Source: Virgibacillus aidingensis (GTDB lineage Bacteria; Bacillota; Bacilli; Bacillales; Amphibacillaceae). From it: 64,000 nucleotides of DNA. Shown piece after piece: positions 37,400-46,301 of the stretch (position 1 is the stretch's first letter; each line of letters opens with the position of its first letter). The DNA lies in assembly GCF_010994035.1 (NCBI RefSeq), contig NZ_WIXN01000002.1, forward strand, positions 62,001 through 126,000, read 5' to 3'. Under the pieces are notes generated by a model. The model made no database searches, was not told where the DNA came from, and saw nothing but the letters and a program-made list of their open reading frames with translations. Made by a program: the position numbers and the translations under genes.

Positions 37400-37519
37400 A
37401 TGGATAATACAAGAGAATTCGTTCAGGAATTTAAAGAAAATAAGCGAAAAGACAAACAAAATAAAGAACGTCAGGGACATAATGACCCTGCAAAAAAACT
37501 GCCAAACAAACGGCATTAA
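37400..37519 (+). CDS. DUF4023-type small protein, 39 aa
   Basis: An ATG at 37400, 5 bases after AAAGGAGGG, opens a 39-codon frame reading MDNTREFVQEFKENKRKDKQ and ending DPAKKLPNKRH. Length, charge pattern and the PAKKLPNKRH end match the DUF4023 family of small Bacillus proteins, whose role is unknown. It directly precedes two H-type spore protein genes, so sporulation-time expression is plausible. Confidence 0.75.
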   Translation: MDNTREFVQEFKENKRKDKQNKERQGHNDPAKKLPNKRH

Positions 37520-37541
37520 GGTAATAAAGGAGGCGTCCGGA

Positions 37542-37736
37542 TTGGACAGACATCGCGCAGAAGAAATTGCCCAATCACCCGATATGAAGCAGGTAACGTA
37601 TAACGGACAGCAAGTTTACATCCAGCATGTACATGAACAATCAAATTCAGCACGTATTTTTCCGCTGGACCAGCCGGAAAACGAATTTGATGTGCAGCTG
37701 GAAAACCTGCTGGAAACGAAAAGAGGGAATGCCTAA
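37542..37736 (+). CDS. sspH: H-type small acid-soluble spore protein, copy 1
   Basis: 64 residues starting at a TTG (37542) placed 8 bases after AAAGGAGG. MDRHRAEEIAQSPDMKQVTY, NGQQVYIQHV and ARIFPLDQPENEFDVQLENL match SspH, a minor spore protein made in the forespore under SigG in B. subtilis. Its stop overlaps the start of the next gene by one base. Confidence 0.9.
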   Translation: MDRHRAEEIAQSPDMKQVTYNGQQVYIQHVHEQSNSARIFPLDQPENEFDVQLENLLETKRGNA

Positions 37737-37936
37737 TGGAAAAACAACGGGCTCAGGAAATAGTGGATGCCATCGAAATGATTCAAGTCTCCTATCGCGG
37801 GATCCCAGTTTATATTCAGGAAGTTCATGCCGAAAAAGATATGGCTACCGTATTCCCGCTGGACCAAATGGATGATGAACAGACGGTGGAATTAAATGGA
37901 TTATATGAAGTGAACCCCAATGAATATCCAAATTAG
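37736..37936 (+). CDS. sspH: H-type small acid-soluble spore protein, copy 2
   Basis: 66 residues: EKQRAQEIVDAIEMIQVSYR, GIPVYIQEVHAEKDMATVFPLD. It is about half identical to the preceding gene and coupled to it through a TAATG overlap, so the pair arose by tandem duplication. The C-terminus (YEVNPNEYPN) is longer than in copy 1. It presumably binds spore DNA or acts as a minor spore component. Confidence 0.88.
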   Translation: MEKQRAQEIVDAIEMIQVSYRGIPVYIQEVHAEKDMATVFPLDQMDDEQTVELNGLYEVNPNEYPN

Positions 37937-38372
37937 CAGACAGAGAGACAGATTCCCCGTCCTTACGCTGATGGGCTGAGATAGTCCTTAATGTAATCAG
38001 CCGGAGAAACTCCGGTTATTACATGGGCGGTGTAAGCAACAGTGCGGAACAACGGAGAATTGGATACGTAAAGGAACAAACTTACTTTTTCTTAAAATGG
38101 GACCTTCAGTTTTGATTTCGGCAGCGCTTTTCGATATTCCCGAGGGCTGGCAGCACAGTCTATAGAATGGCATCTCTTAGAATCTCTTTGCCGTATGTTA
38201 TTTTTAGTTTTCAAGAAAGTGATATATTACAGTATCGGTTTATGATCACTTCTGTGATATGAAGTACCAAGGATACGCTCTATGGTACTTCATTTTGATT
38301 TCCCGGCATAATCGCGTACTCTCTCTCTGATCCCGGAAGCGTGCATCATATCCACATTTCGGGACGACTGCT
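37937..38372. other. Intergenic region with stable hairpins, no recognised gene
   Basis: A compound stem at about 37995-38025 has arms TGTAAT/ATTACA around CCGGAG-AAA-CTCCGG. A second, GAAGTACCA/TGGTACTTC at about 38260-38292, is followed by ATTTTGATTT and may be a terminator. No protein-like frame with a ribosome site was found. Confidence 0.5.
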
Positions 38373-39086
38373 TCACTGCTTAAATAATTCTGATGACTGA
38401 TCTTTTCCGGATAGTAATTTTGTCATGTAAGCAGAAGTGAATTTGGCGCTTTCCTCAATTTTTTCAGCAAGAAAGGCTGTTCGCTCAAACAGCGAGGAAC
38501 GGAAATGATCGAATTGCCGGAGCATTTTCTGTGTGAGTGCTTCCTGGTTTTCCATTCGGTCCAGCATTTCGCCCTGGCTGTTCTCCTGTTCGCTAACCCT
38601 TTTCGCCAGCTGTTGGTGCAGCAGTGCCTGTTCGTCTATTTTTCCAATCAGTCTTTGAGCTTCTGTTTCGTACCCTTTCAGCTTACTTAGTATTTCCTGC
38701 TGTGACGCATGCATTTGCTTCATTTTGTTATTCTCATCAGAAGTATTTTCCTTTATCATATTTGATAGCAATTCGTTTTTTTCATCTAACATGAGTAGCT
38801 GTTTCATTACATGCCCTTCCACTTGCTCATGTTTTGTATTCATATCGAGGAGACGCTGTAAATGCTCCTGCATTTCTAACCATTTTCCTTGCTGGATCCC
38901 GTCCTGCTGTTTTTGATATGCATTCATATTTGCAATCGCTTTTTCCATCGATGCATTCACTTTTTCCTGTGCCTTTATCATTTCTTCCATATGATTTCGT
39001 ATAAAAAAACCTTGATTCGGTGCAGAAATATCCTCTTTATTTTTAAAAATGCCTTGATGGCTGTTATGATTAATATATAACCCCAT
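38373..39086 (-). CDS. Coiled-coil protein, unknown
   Basis: 237 residues. The short N-terminus GLYINHNSHQGIF is followed by almost continuous heptad-rich helix (MEEMIKAQEKVNASMEKAI, LQRLLDMNTKHEQVEGHVM, LHQQLAKRVSEQENSQGEML), with many Gln, Glu, Met and Lys residues and no membrane helix. The start ATG at 39086 follows AGGGGTG. I do not recognise the family; a structural or spore/division-associated role is possible but not shown. Confidence 0.7.
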   Translation of the reverse strand: MGLYINHNSHQGIFKNKEDISAPNQGFFIRNHMEEMIKAQEKVNASMEKAIANMNAYQKQQDGIQQGKWLEMQEHLQRLLDMNTKHEQVEGHVMKQLLMLDEKNELLSNMIKENTSDENNKMKQMHASQQEILSKLKGYETEAQRLIGKIDEQALLHQQLAKRVSEQENSQGEMLDRMENQEALTQKMLRQFDHFRSSLFERTAFLAEKIEESAKFTSAYMTKLLSGKDQSSELFKQ

Positions 39087-39183
39087 AATTACACCCCTTA
39101 TTGCAATAGCTCTATTTATACTATGCAAAACTTGCATAAATAGGGACACGAACACAGAAAAATGAATTTCAGGAGGAAGAAAA

Positions 39184-39900
39184 ATGCTCAGCGAATGGCT
39201 GCAAACTTCTCATTACACAGTTGTTTTTACCGGTGCAGGAATGTCTACCGAAAGTGGATTGCCCGACTTCCGTTCTAAAAATAATGGGTTATGGAACAAT
39301 TTGGATCCGACGAGACTGGCATCAACAGAAGCTTTAAATAAGCATGTGGATGAATTTATTCAGTTTTATCGCACCCGAGTAGCCGCAATTACCGATTATA
39401 AACCACATAAAGGCCATGAGATCCTGGCAAAATGGGGGAAGAAAGGGAAAATCAAATCCATCATTACGCAAAACGTGGACGGCTTTCACCAGGAAGCAGG
39501 GTCAAAAAATGTTGCCCAATTGCATGGCACATTACAGGAACTGCACTGCCAAAACTGCGGAAAGGTATATGGCAAGGAATCATATATGGAAGAAAGGTAC
39601 GAATGTGTATGCGGGGGCACTTTACGGCCGTCTGTCGTATTATTTGGCGAGTCTTTGCCGGAAGAAGCTTTCCGCTTTGCTTTGGAAGAGACGGGAAAAT
39701 GCGATTTATTCATTGTGCTCGGTTCGTCTTTGACCGTGACACCGGCCAATCAGTTTCCGCTGATTGCCAAAGAAAACGGTGCCAGGCTGGTAATTATTAA
39801 CCGGGAGAAGACAGAACTCGACGCGTATGCAGATCTGATTATTAATGGAAGGCAAATTGGTGAGGTGCTGGAAGAAGTCGATCAAATAATCAGCTCATAA
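39184..39900 (+). CDS. NAD-dependent protein deacylase (sirtuin)
   Basis: 238 residues; removes acyl groups from lysines using NAD. VVFTGAGMSTESGLPDFRS is the NAD-binding GAGxSxxSGIPDFR segment, ITQNVDGFHQEAG and QLHGTLQELHC supply the catalytic His, and two CxxC pairs (CQNCGKVY, CVCGG) bind zinc. GSSLTVTPANQFP and VIINREKTELDAYADL complete the fold. It corresponds to the SrtN type of B. subtilis. Shine-Dalgarno AGGAGG. Divergent from the coiled-coil gene. Confidence 0.93.
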   Translation: MLSEWLQTSHYTVVFTGAGMSTESGLPDFRSKNNGLWNNLDPTRLASTEALNKHVDEFIQFYRTRVAAITDYKPHKGHEILAKWGKKGKIKSIITQNVDGFHQEAGSKNVAQLHGTLQELHCQNCGKVYGKESYMEERYECVCGGTLRPSVVLFGESLPEEAFRFALEETGKCDLFIVLGSSLTVTPANQFPLIAKENGARLVIINREKTELDAYADLIINGRQIGEVLEEVDQIISS

Positions 39901-40007
39901 CTGAAATTGCCCATTTCCCTAATACTTGCCTCAAATAGAAAAGCCACCCGGCAATCCCAAACCTGCTAACCGGCATATCTTCCATCCCATGCGAGAATGA
40001 TTTCTAC

Positions 40008-40049
40008 AAAAAAATGCCATGCAGCGTTTGTACGCTGCACGGCATTTTT
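40008..40049. terminator. Bidirectional terminator
   Basis: ATGCCATGCAGCG pairs with CGCTGCACGGCAT, with A7 before and T5 after; shared by the sirtuin and YpjP-like genes. Confidence 0.88.
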
Positions 40050-40653
40050 ACGCCATCCACTTCGGCGGCATATTTTTATCCCAGAATATTTCCCCAATCT
40101 CATGATGACCTTCAAAATTATCGTCATTTATATGGTAATGAAAATTAAACCAGTATCCTTCCCACGGGCGGTGATCCCGGCGTACATGAAAACGGATGAG
40201 GTCTTCATTTGTCCGCGCATTGTAAATATGAAAAATCTTCTCTCCAAATCCATCTGCAGGGGATTCCGTTATATTTAAGTAAGCATATTCTTCCTCCGGC
40301 ATTTCCGCAATAAGACTTTCCAATGTATCTTCTATGTTAAGTAAAATAGTATCCATAAAATTTTCATCAAGCTGACTGGTGATTCTTGGGCCCAGTTTCA
40401 TGAGGGTCTGCTCTTTAGCCTGATCTGTCAGGAGAAAAAGCGGATCTTCTTCACGCGCTGTTACTTCCGGATCATGGACTTCCAGAACCTCTAAAACAGA
40501 GGCAGTTTCTGTTTCTGTATTTACATCGGAATGGGAAAGTTCATTTTTATTATCCTCTGCCTCCACATCCGTATGCAAACCCGGCGGCACATAAAAGCCA
40601 AAGGTCATGATTGCAACCATCATTACGGCTATTTTTCGCATCAAAAGCTTCAT
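40048..40653 (-). CDS. YpjP-like secreted protein
   Basis: 201 residues with a probable N-terminal signal or anchor helix (MRKIAVMMVAIMTFGFYVPP), an acidic linker, and a conserved C-terminal domain (EKIFHIYNARTNEDLIRFHV, RDHRPWEGYWFNFHYHIND, IFWDKNMPPKW). This C-terminus matches the YpjP family of Bacillus, of unknown function. The last codons overlap the terminator arm. Confidence 0.8.
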   Translation of the reverse strand: MKLLMRKIAVMMVAIMTFGFYVPPGLHTDVEAEDNKNELSHSDVNTETETASVLEVLEVHDPEVTAREEDPLFLLTDQAKEQTLMKLGPRITSQLDENFMDTILLNIEDTLESLIAEMPEEEYAYLNITESPADGFGEKIFHIYNARTNEDLIRFHVRRDHRPWEGYWFNFHYHINDDNFEGHHEIGEIFWDKNMPPKWMA

Positions 40654-40801
40654 ATTCTGTCACCTCAGTCTTCTTAATGAAATTTTATCATGTTTTTATT
40701 ATATGTCTATATCTTTTTCCATTTTTAATCAAATTGTTACATTTAACTAAAAATTCCCACGATACATGCCTTTTTTATTTCCTCTGTCATATTTCCTTTC
40801 T

Positions 40802-41272
40802 TTAATATTCCGTTTTATGAGCGGATGTTTTCCAGGTTTGGAATGGCTGATCATAGTTATCCGGGCAAATCTGGGTCATTTTAATGCTGCGGCTCTCAAA
40901 AGGAAGCGCGATTTGTTCATATATAAATTGATCATCAAAGCCGACTTCAGCTGCCTCTGTTTTTGTAGCTGCATAGTACACTGCCCTCGGTCTGGCCCAA
41001 TAAATTGCACTGAGGCACATGGGACATGGTTCACAGCTCGTATAAATATCACATCCTGTTAATTGAAAGCTTTTTAATGACTGGCATGCATTGCGAATAG
41101 CCTGAATTTCAGCATGGGCAGTAGGGTCGTTTGCTGCTGTTACTTCATTGCGGCCAACTCCAATGATCTCCCCGTCTTTTACTATAACCGCTCCAAAAGG
41201 GCCGCCATCGTTCATTGCACTTTTTTGTGCAATTTCCACAGCCCTTTCCATCAGCTTCTCATCTCCCACCAT
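40802..41272 (-). CDS. guaD: Guanine deaminase (cytidine deaminase fold)
   Basis: 156 residues, the same length as B. subtilis GuaD. The zinc ligands are in AHAEIQAIRNAC (His and proton-shuttle Glu) and TSCEPCPMCLSAI (PCxxC). NDGGPFGAVIVKDGEIIGVG and WARPRAVYYAATKTEAAEVGFDDQ fit guanine deaminase instead of cytidine or tRNA adenosine deaminases. It converts guanine to xanthine for nitrogen salvage. GGAGGGATC precedes the ATG. Confidence 0.9.
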   Translation of the reverse strand: MVGDEKLMERAVEIAQKSAMNDGGPFGAVIVKDGEIIGVGRNEVTAANDPTAHAEIQAIRNACQSLKSFQLTGCDIYTSCEPCPMCLSAIYWARPRAVYYAATKTEAAEVGFDDQFIYEQIALPFESRSIKMTQICPDNYDQPFQTWKTSAHKTEY

Positions 41273-41395
41273 GATCCCTCCATTTGCACATTTTCCCTTT
41301 GCCAGGCATCAGATATTGTGTGTTAAGTAAATCTGAAGCTGATAGTCAATACAATTTGATTTGGAAAATAAAGACGCCTGGATGTTATATAGCGT

Positions 41396-41908
41396 TTATT
41401 TTGTCATTTTCCTTAAATACACAATTTGACCAATATGGTATGCATTGTGTGTGGCTGCATTTCCAATCAATGCCCACCATTCAGCTTCCACGGGAAAACC
41501 TTGAACTTTTTCGTTTAAGCTTTGTTCGTCTGTAATCAAGGTCTGCCAATTCAAAAGGATATCCAGCAATTCTTTTTTTAGATCTGTAAATTGAATATCT
41601 TGCGTAATATGAAAAGTTTTTGCGTTGTCTTCCCATGTGTTCGCAGCATCAAAATCGGACATTTCATATCTTGTTTGCCAAATTTTATTCCAATGAATGA
41701 GATGTTGTACTATTTCTGCAATACTATGACTTTCCGGGTCCGGTTTCCAAATCGCTTCTTCTTCAGTAACTCCTTCTACAGACTCTTGAAAAGAAAGATA
41801 CCAGCTTCGGTCATTCGCATTTGCCAATAATTGATTTAATAGCACTGTTTTAGCATGTGGCATTTTTTCAAAACCTTCCTCATATTTATTTTTAATCAAA
41901 TACTTCAT
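41396..41908 (-). CDS. DinB-like four-helix protein
   Basis: 170 residues. HSIAEIVQHLIHWNKIWQTR and THNAYHIGQIVYLRK carry two His residues of the metal triad of the DinB/YfiT family; the third is expected nearer the middle. These stress-inducible four-helix proteins include bacillithiol transferases, with most functions unknown. Two starts have ribosome sites: the ATG at 41908 (AAAGGAAG) and the ATG at 41863 (GAGGAAGG); the longer form is given. Confidence 0.8.
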   Translation of the reverse strand: MKYLIKNKYEEGFEKMPHAKTVLLNQLLANANDRSWYLSFQESVEGVTEEEAIWKPDPESHSIAEIVQHLIHWNKIWQTRYEMSDFDAANTWEDNAKTFHITQDIQFTDLKKELLDILLNWQTLITDEQSLNEKVQGFPVEAEWWALIGNAATHNAYHIGQIVYLRKMTK

Positions 41909-42041
41909 ACACTCTTCCTTTTAATTCTTATCATTTCACAGCCAATTAACGGAATAATTCTAAAATTTATTATACCTGCAAAAACCCTTTTGGACAATGC
42001 ACAATCCAAAAGGGAAAAAGTTTATTCCAATTCCATTGTAT

Positions 42042-43448
42042 TTACATCTGCCTCCGATACACCTTCTTGCCATCATACGAATAAACAACCTTCTTCTCAT
42101 CCACATACGTTTCCATGTAAACATTTCTCCCCCATAGCTGATAAATATATGGGAGTACATGTTCCAGATAATTGATATCCAGCTCTGTTCCTTCATAGCT
42201 GTGCACTAAATAAAGCTCACCATTGCGCAGGTAATCTCCATTTTCCACCGTAATATAAGGAAATCCGCCATTAATTCTCATGGAAACAAGTTCATCACGA
42301 ACATTCTCAAATTCTTTGTCCGTAATTTGATACGTGCTGCCTTTTCTCTCAAATAAATACATATCCTCTTTCTGCACAAATTCTTTCGTCAAATAGTTGC
42401 GGATAAAGGAAATATCTGACTCAATTTCCCTCACTTCAAACATTTTTTTTCTGCCCGATCCAGGTCGGATGCCAAGTTCCTTCATTTTTTCCGTCGGATT
42501 ATTGTAACGCTTCTCAATATCCTCAAACATCTTCAAACCCAAATAGTAGGGATTCATTTGCTGTTTGGAAGGCTGAATCACGCCGGCGTTTAATGTGGCA
42601 TACTCTATCGTTTCTTCAGAAGTTAAATCCATTTCCCTTAATATCCGCTGGTGCCAGTAGGTTGCCCAGCCTTCATTCATGATTTTCGTTTCCAGCTGCG
42701 GCCAAAAGTATTGCATTTCCTCGCGCATCATCGTAATAATATCCCGCTGCCAATTTTCCAGTTCTCTGCTGTACTCTTCTATGAACAGAAGGAGGTCCTT
42801 CTCCGGCTTTGGAGGGAACTTTTTTCGTTTTTTTGTCCGCCTTGGCTCTGGCGGCTTTTCATCCAAATCCCATAAATCATCATATGGTCCTTTTGCCTGG
42901 GAAGTTGGCTCTTCCTCCTCCGCTTCTATATCATAGGATGGCAATTTGGGCCGAACGATGGACGGATCAATGTGTTCCTGTATGGCCAGCACAGCATCAA
43001 GGAAGCTTTCAACCTCCTTCTTCCCGTGTATCATTTCATAATAACTGATGCGCTCTGCTGTTGCCGTCATGCTTTCCACCATGTCCCTTCTCGTGTTGGA
43101 GAAACGAACATTATTTTTGAAAAAATCACAGTGGGCAAGCACGTGTGCCACAATCAGCTTATTTTGAATCAGACTGTTCGTATCCAGCAAAAATGCGTAG
43201 CAAGGATCTGAATTAATGACAAGTTCATATATCTGGCTGAGACCCAAATCGTATTGCAGCTTCATTTTATGAAACTGTTTTCCAAAACTCCAATGGGAAA
43301 ATCTTGTTGGCATACCATAAGCACCAAATGTATAAATAATATCCGCAGGGCAGATTTCGTACCGCATCGGATAAAAATCAAGTCCCAGCCCCGAGGCAAT
43401 TTCCGTTATTTCATCAATGGCACGGTAAAGCTCCTTCGTCTCACTCAA
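42042..43448 (-). CDS. spoVR: SpoVR family stage V sporulation protein
   Basis: 468 residues, start TTG preceded by GAGGGAGG. Family segments include [33 protein letters not shown] (split here for length: [20 protein letters not shown]), [44 protein letters not shown] and [16 protein letters not shown]. In B. subtilis SpoVR is needed for normal spore cortex formation; in enterobacteria the homolog YcgB forms a conserved set with YeaG (PrkA) and YeaH (YhbH). All three are encoded here on one strand within 6.2 kb. Confidence 0.95.
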   Translation of the reverse strand: MSETKELYRAIDEITEIASGLGLDFYPMRYEICPADIIYTFGAYGMPTRFSHWSFGKQFHKMKLQYDLGLSQIYELVINSDPCYAFLLDTNSLIQNKLIVAHVLAHCDFFKNNVRFSNTRRDMVESMTATAERISYYEMIHGKKEVESFLDAVLAIQEHIDPSIVRPKLPSYDIEAEEEEPTSQAKGPYDDLWDLDEKPPEPRRTKKRKKFPPKPEKDLLLFIEEYSRELENWQRDIITMMREEMQYFWPQLETKIMNEGWATYWHQRILREMDLTSEETIEYATLNAGVIQPSKQQMNPYYLGLKMFEDIEKRYNNPTEKMKELGIRPGSGRKKMFEVREIESDISFIRNYLTKEFVQKEDMYLFERKGSTYQITDKEFENVRDELVSMRINGGFPYITVENGDYLRNGELYLVHSYEGTELDINYLEHVLPYIYQLWGRNVYMETYVDEKKVVYSYDGKKVYRRQM

Positions 43449-43598
43449 TGAAAAACCTCCCTCTATATAATTAAAATTTCATCACAGAAATGCAAATACT
43501 TTCTATAACCTATGAATCAAACATGGATTTATTACCTGATCCGGGGCGGTATGTTTTCCCCTTTTTCCGGGCAGGTTAAATTACAGGAGGGATGTTTT

Positions 43599-43952
43599 GT
43601 GCGTGAACAATATTTATCAATCGAGGAATTTAATAATTTAATCAAACAGTGGAATGGGAAAACGGTAAAAATAGCCAAGCAGGAGCTGGATGATTATGAT
43701 GAAACGGTAATGGAGCTATCGAATGTCTCCTATGAAACCAATACGAGAAGAATAGATGATTATGTGCCTAAACATGCACTGCAGTTAAATGGTACAGGAT
43801 TAATTGAAAATGAACGGGAGGAAAAGCAGCCTTTGCCATCATCCTTATACGAAATACCGCTGGAGGATTCATCGTTATATCAATTTGACGGTACTCGTTT
43901 TGCGCTCATTACCGACCGGGCTATATATACAATTGAGGTGGACGGAGATTAA
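43599..43952 (+). CDS. Hypothetical protein between spoVR and yhbH
   Basis: 117 residues from a GTG at 43599 that follows AGGAGGG by 9 bases; a longer in-frame reading from 43512 would place this ribosome site inside coding sequence and is less likely. The protein is acidic and soluble (YLSIEEFNNLIKQWNGKTVK, IDDYVPKHALQLNGTG, FALITDRAIYTIEVDGD). I do not recognise the family. It lies on the opposite strand, between two sporulation genes. Confidence 0.65.
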   Translation: MREQYLSIEEFNNLIKQWNGKTVKIAKQELDDYDETVMELSNVSYETNTRRIDDYVPKHALQLNGTGLIENEREEKQPLPSSLYEIPLEDSSLYQFDGTRFALITDRAIYTIEVDGD

Positions 43953-44067
43953 AGGCCACCGCTGATACAGGAACAATTGTACTCCTGTACACGATGGCCT
44001 TCATTTCAAAATGAATGCTGTATAAGTGCACCCATCATTCAAAATTTGTAAACACCTATTCCCCTTA

Positions 44068-45228
44068 TTATACCGCTGCAGCCTCTTTTCTGAAAAAGTT
44101 TTTCAATGCATGATATACTTCATTTTTTTCTTTGATAATATAATGGCGGAATTTGGGAGACTCTATCGTTTCAAATGCCCGCATTAATGTTGATTTCCTG
44201 CTGAACCCATTTACTTCGCCATAGCCAAACATGTTTGATAACTCCATGATTTCATGGACCAGATCTATACATTTCGGATTGTCGGAAGTGATGTTTTCCC
44301 CATCCGAAAAGTGAAAGGGATAAATGTTATAGCGTGAAGGATGATATTTTTTATCAATGAGTTCCAATGCTTTTTTGTATGCGGATGAACAAAGTGTTCC
44401 GCCGCTTTCCCCCCTTGAGAAAAATGCTTCCTCTGACACCACTTTAGCTTCAGTATGGTGGGCAATAAACTCTATTTCCACCGATTCATATTTGGAGCGG
44501 AGAAACCGGGTCATCCAGAAAAAGAAACTTCTTGCAATATATTTTTCGAACATCCCCATGGAGGCACTTGTATCCATCATGGCAAGCACCACTGCTTTGG
44601 ATTCCGGCTTGACCTCCTCATTCCATGTTTTAAACCGGAGGTCATCATTATAAATCGGATGAATGCCTGTTTTACCTTCTCTTGCATTACGTTTAATCGC
44701 GGTTAATATCGTTCTTTTTTTATCAATATTTCCCATAAGTCCTTTTTTACGCACATCATTAAATTCTATTTTTTCAGTTGTTACTTCCGCTTGTTCTTTT
44801 TGCTCCAGATTGGGCAGCTCCATTTCCGAAAAAAACGCTTCTTCCAATTCTTCCAGCGACACTTCCGCTTCATAATAATCCTGACCGGGCTGGTCGCCGG
44901 CTTTTTTCCCCCGGCCATCTCCCGGCTTTCCTTTCTCGGGTGCCCGGGCGACGACATCTCCAATCTGACTGTCTCCCTCTCCCTGTCCTACATGCTTGGA
45001 CTTATCGTAATTGTAACGGATTTTATATTCATCCAGGGAGCGGATCGGAATCTTAATAACATCCCGGCCATTAGACATGATGATATTTTCCTCACTGACT
45101 AAATCCGGCAGGTTCCTGTGAATCGCCTCTTTCACTTTATCCATATGCCTCTTCTGATCTTGATATCCTTTACGATGGAGGGTCCAGTTTTCCTGGGAGA
45201 CTATAAAATTTCCCTTTTTCCCCTTCAT
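44068..45228 (-). CDS. yhbH: YhbH/YeaH family (DUF444) sporulation protein
   Basis: 386 residues. The N-terminal half is charged and contains a Gly/Lys-rich linker ([18 protein letters not shown]). From about residue 215 it forms a von Willebrand A domain: [17 protein letters not shown] has the MIDAS DxSxS motif, and later [10 protein letters not shown]. In B. subtilis yhbH is a SigE-dependent sporulation gene next to prkA. It probably works with the PrkA kinase. GGAGG lies before the ATG. Confidence 0.93.
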   Translation of the reverse strand: MKGKKGNFIVSQENWTLHRKGYQDQKRHMDKVKEAIHRNLPDLVSEENIIMSNGRDVIKIPIRSLDEYKIRYNYDKSKHVGQGEGDSQIGDVVARAPEKGKPGDGRGKKAGDQPGQDYYEAEVSLEELEEAFFSEMELPNLEQKEQAEVTTEKIEFNDVRKKGLMGNIDKKRTILTAIKRNAREGKTGIHPIYNDDLRFKTWNEEVKPESKAVVLAMMDTSASMGMFEKYIARSFFFWMTRFLRSKYESVEIEFIAHHTEAKVVSEEAFFSRGESGGTLCSSAYKKALELIDKKYHPSRYNIYPFHFSDGENITSDNPKCIDLVHEIMELSNMFGYGEVNGFSRKSTLMRAFETIESPKFRHYIIKEKNEVYHALKNFFRKEAAAV

Positions 45229-45507
45229 ACTTATCCTCCTCTATAACTATCTGCGAATTCACAAAGGTGTTTTTAAAAGCCGGGCAGCAGATAAAAGGAA
45301 AATCTGCTGCTATACACTGCTCAGCCACCTTTCTCTATTATATGCAGCAAAGGGACTGCTATTGCACTTTTCTGAAAGAATAAAGGGAAAATACAGCCTA
45401 TTTTGACAAGGAAAATAATAAAGCTAATAAATGATAAATAATAGTATGATAAAATATGGATACGCAGGCAGTTCTTCATATCATGTAATTAAGGGAGGTA
45501 CGATGAA

Positions 45508-45894
45508 ATGCACATTCGCAAATACAAGCAAAGTGATGAGGAAGCACTTTTTCAGTTATTGTCAGCGGAAGGAGAAGAATGGGAAGAATTTACTAGAGAA
45601 GAGGGTATACAAAAATTCAAGCGAACTTTGGAAAGTTCCGTTGTCTATGTGGCTTTTGAAAATGATGTATTATGCGGCTTTTCCCGTTCCATTATAGATG
45701 GAGAATTCTATATTTATGTATGTGACCTCCTCGTTGATAAAAACTCCCGCGGAAAAGGGATAGGACGACAGTTAATGGAATGCGTCTGTGAAGCGTATCC
45801 CGATTATACGGTACTCGTTTTATCTGATGTAGATGAATACTATCAAAAGCTTGGTTATGCAAAGGAAGGATCACTATTTTTGGTGAAGCCTTAA
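45508..45894 (+). CDS. GNAT family N-acetyltransferase
   Basis: 128 residues, single GNAT domain: MHIRKYKQSDEEALFQLL, then YVAFENDVLCGFSRSII, and VDKNSRGKGIGRQLMECVCE, the RGKGIG acetyl-CoA loop; DVDEYYQKLGYAKEG is the final strand. Substrate unknown. GGGAGG is 9 bases upstream. It lies on the opposite strand between yhbH and prkA. Confidence 0.85.
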   Translation: MHIRKYKQSDEEALFQLLSAEGEEWEEFTREEGIQKFKRTLESSVVYVAFENDVLCGFSRSIIDGEFYIYVCDLLVDKNSRGKGIGRQLMECVCEAYPDYTVLVLSDVDEYYQKLGYAKEGSLFLVKP

Positions 45895-46096
45895 TATGCT
45901 GCCGAAGAAATAATGGAAACCAAAAAGCTGAATGGGTTAAAGCTTAAAGATAGAATTTGTCGTTTTTCAATGTTAAAAAAACTATTTAACTTAATATAAA
46001 CTGTTTGTGAATTATACCGCAATAAAATAAATACCATAGAAGATCTGATTTATAATTTAGGTGACAAAAATAAAACCTCGGGGGAAGGTGCAGGCA

Positions 46097-46195
46097 ATGA
46101 AGGGGTCAGCAGTTTTAATTGAGCAGGACAGCATTGTTAAAATAGGAGAGAACCGCCCCGCATTCTCTATAGAAACGTGTACGATCGTTTTATAG
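46097..46195 (+). pseudogene. Very short frame resembling a Nudix N-terminus
   Basis: An ATG with GGGGGAAGGTG upstream opens a 32-codon frame (MKGSAVLIEQDSIVKIGENR, then PAFSIETCTIVL). The start resembles the first strand of Nudix hydrolases, but no Nudix box follows, so it is probably a decayed stub. The surrounding 45895-46260 gap shows no other gene. Confidence 0.3.
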
Positions 46196-46260
46196 AAAAA
46201 TTTTAGTCGCCCAAAATTGGCATTCCCAGCTGAAATTTTAAAGTTAATTAACGTGCCAGG

Positions 46261-46293
46261 AAAAGGGGACCGGGAATTTTCCTCCCTGTCCCA
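46261..46293 (-). terminator. prkA terminator
   Basis: GGGACAGGGA/TCCCGGTCCC arms followed by CTTTTCC on the minus strand, immediately after the prkA stop. Confidence 0.7.
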
Positions 46294-46301
46294 TAATATT
46301 T

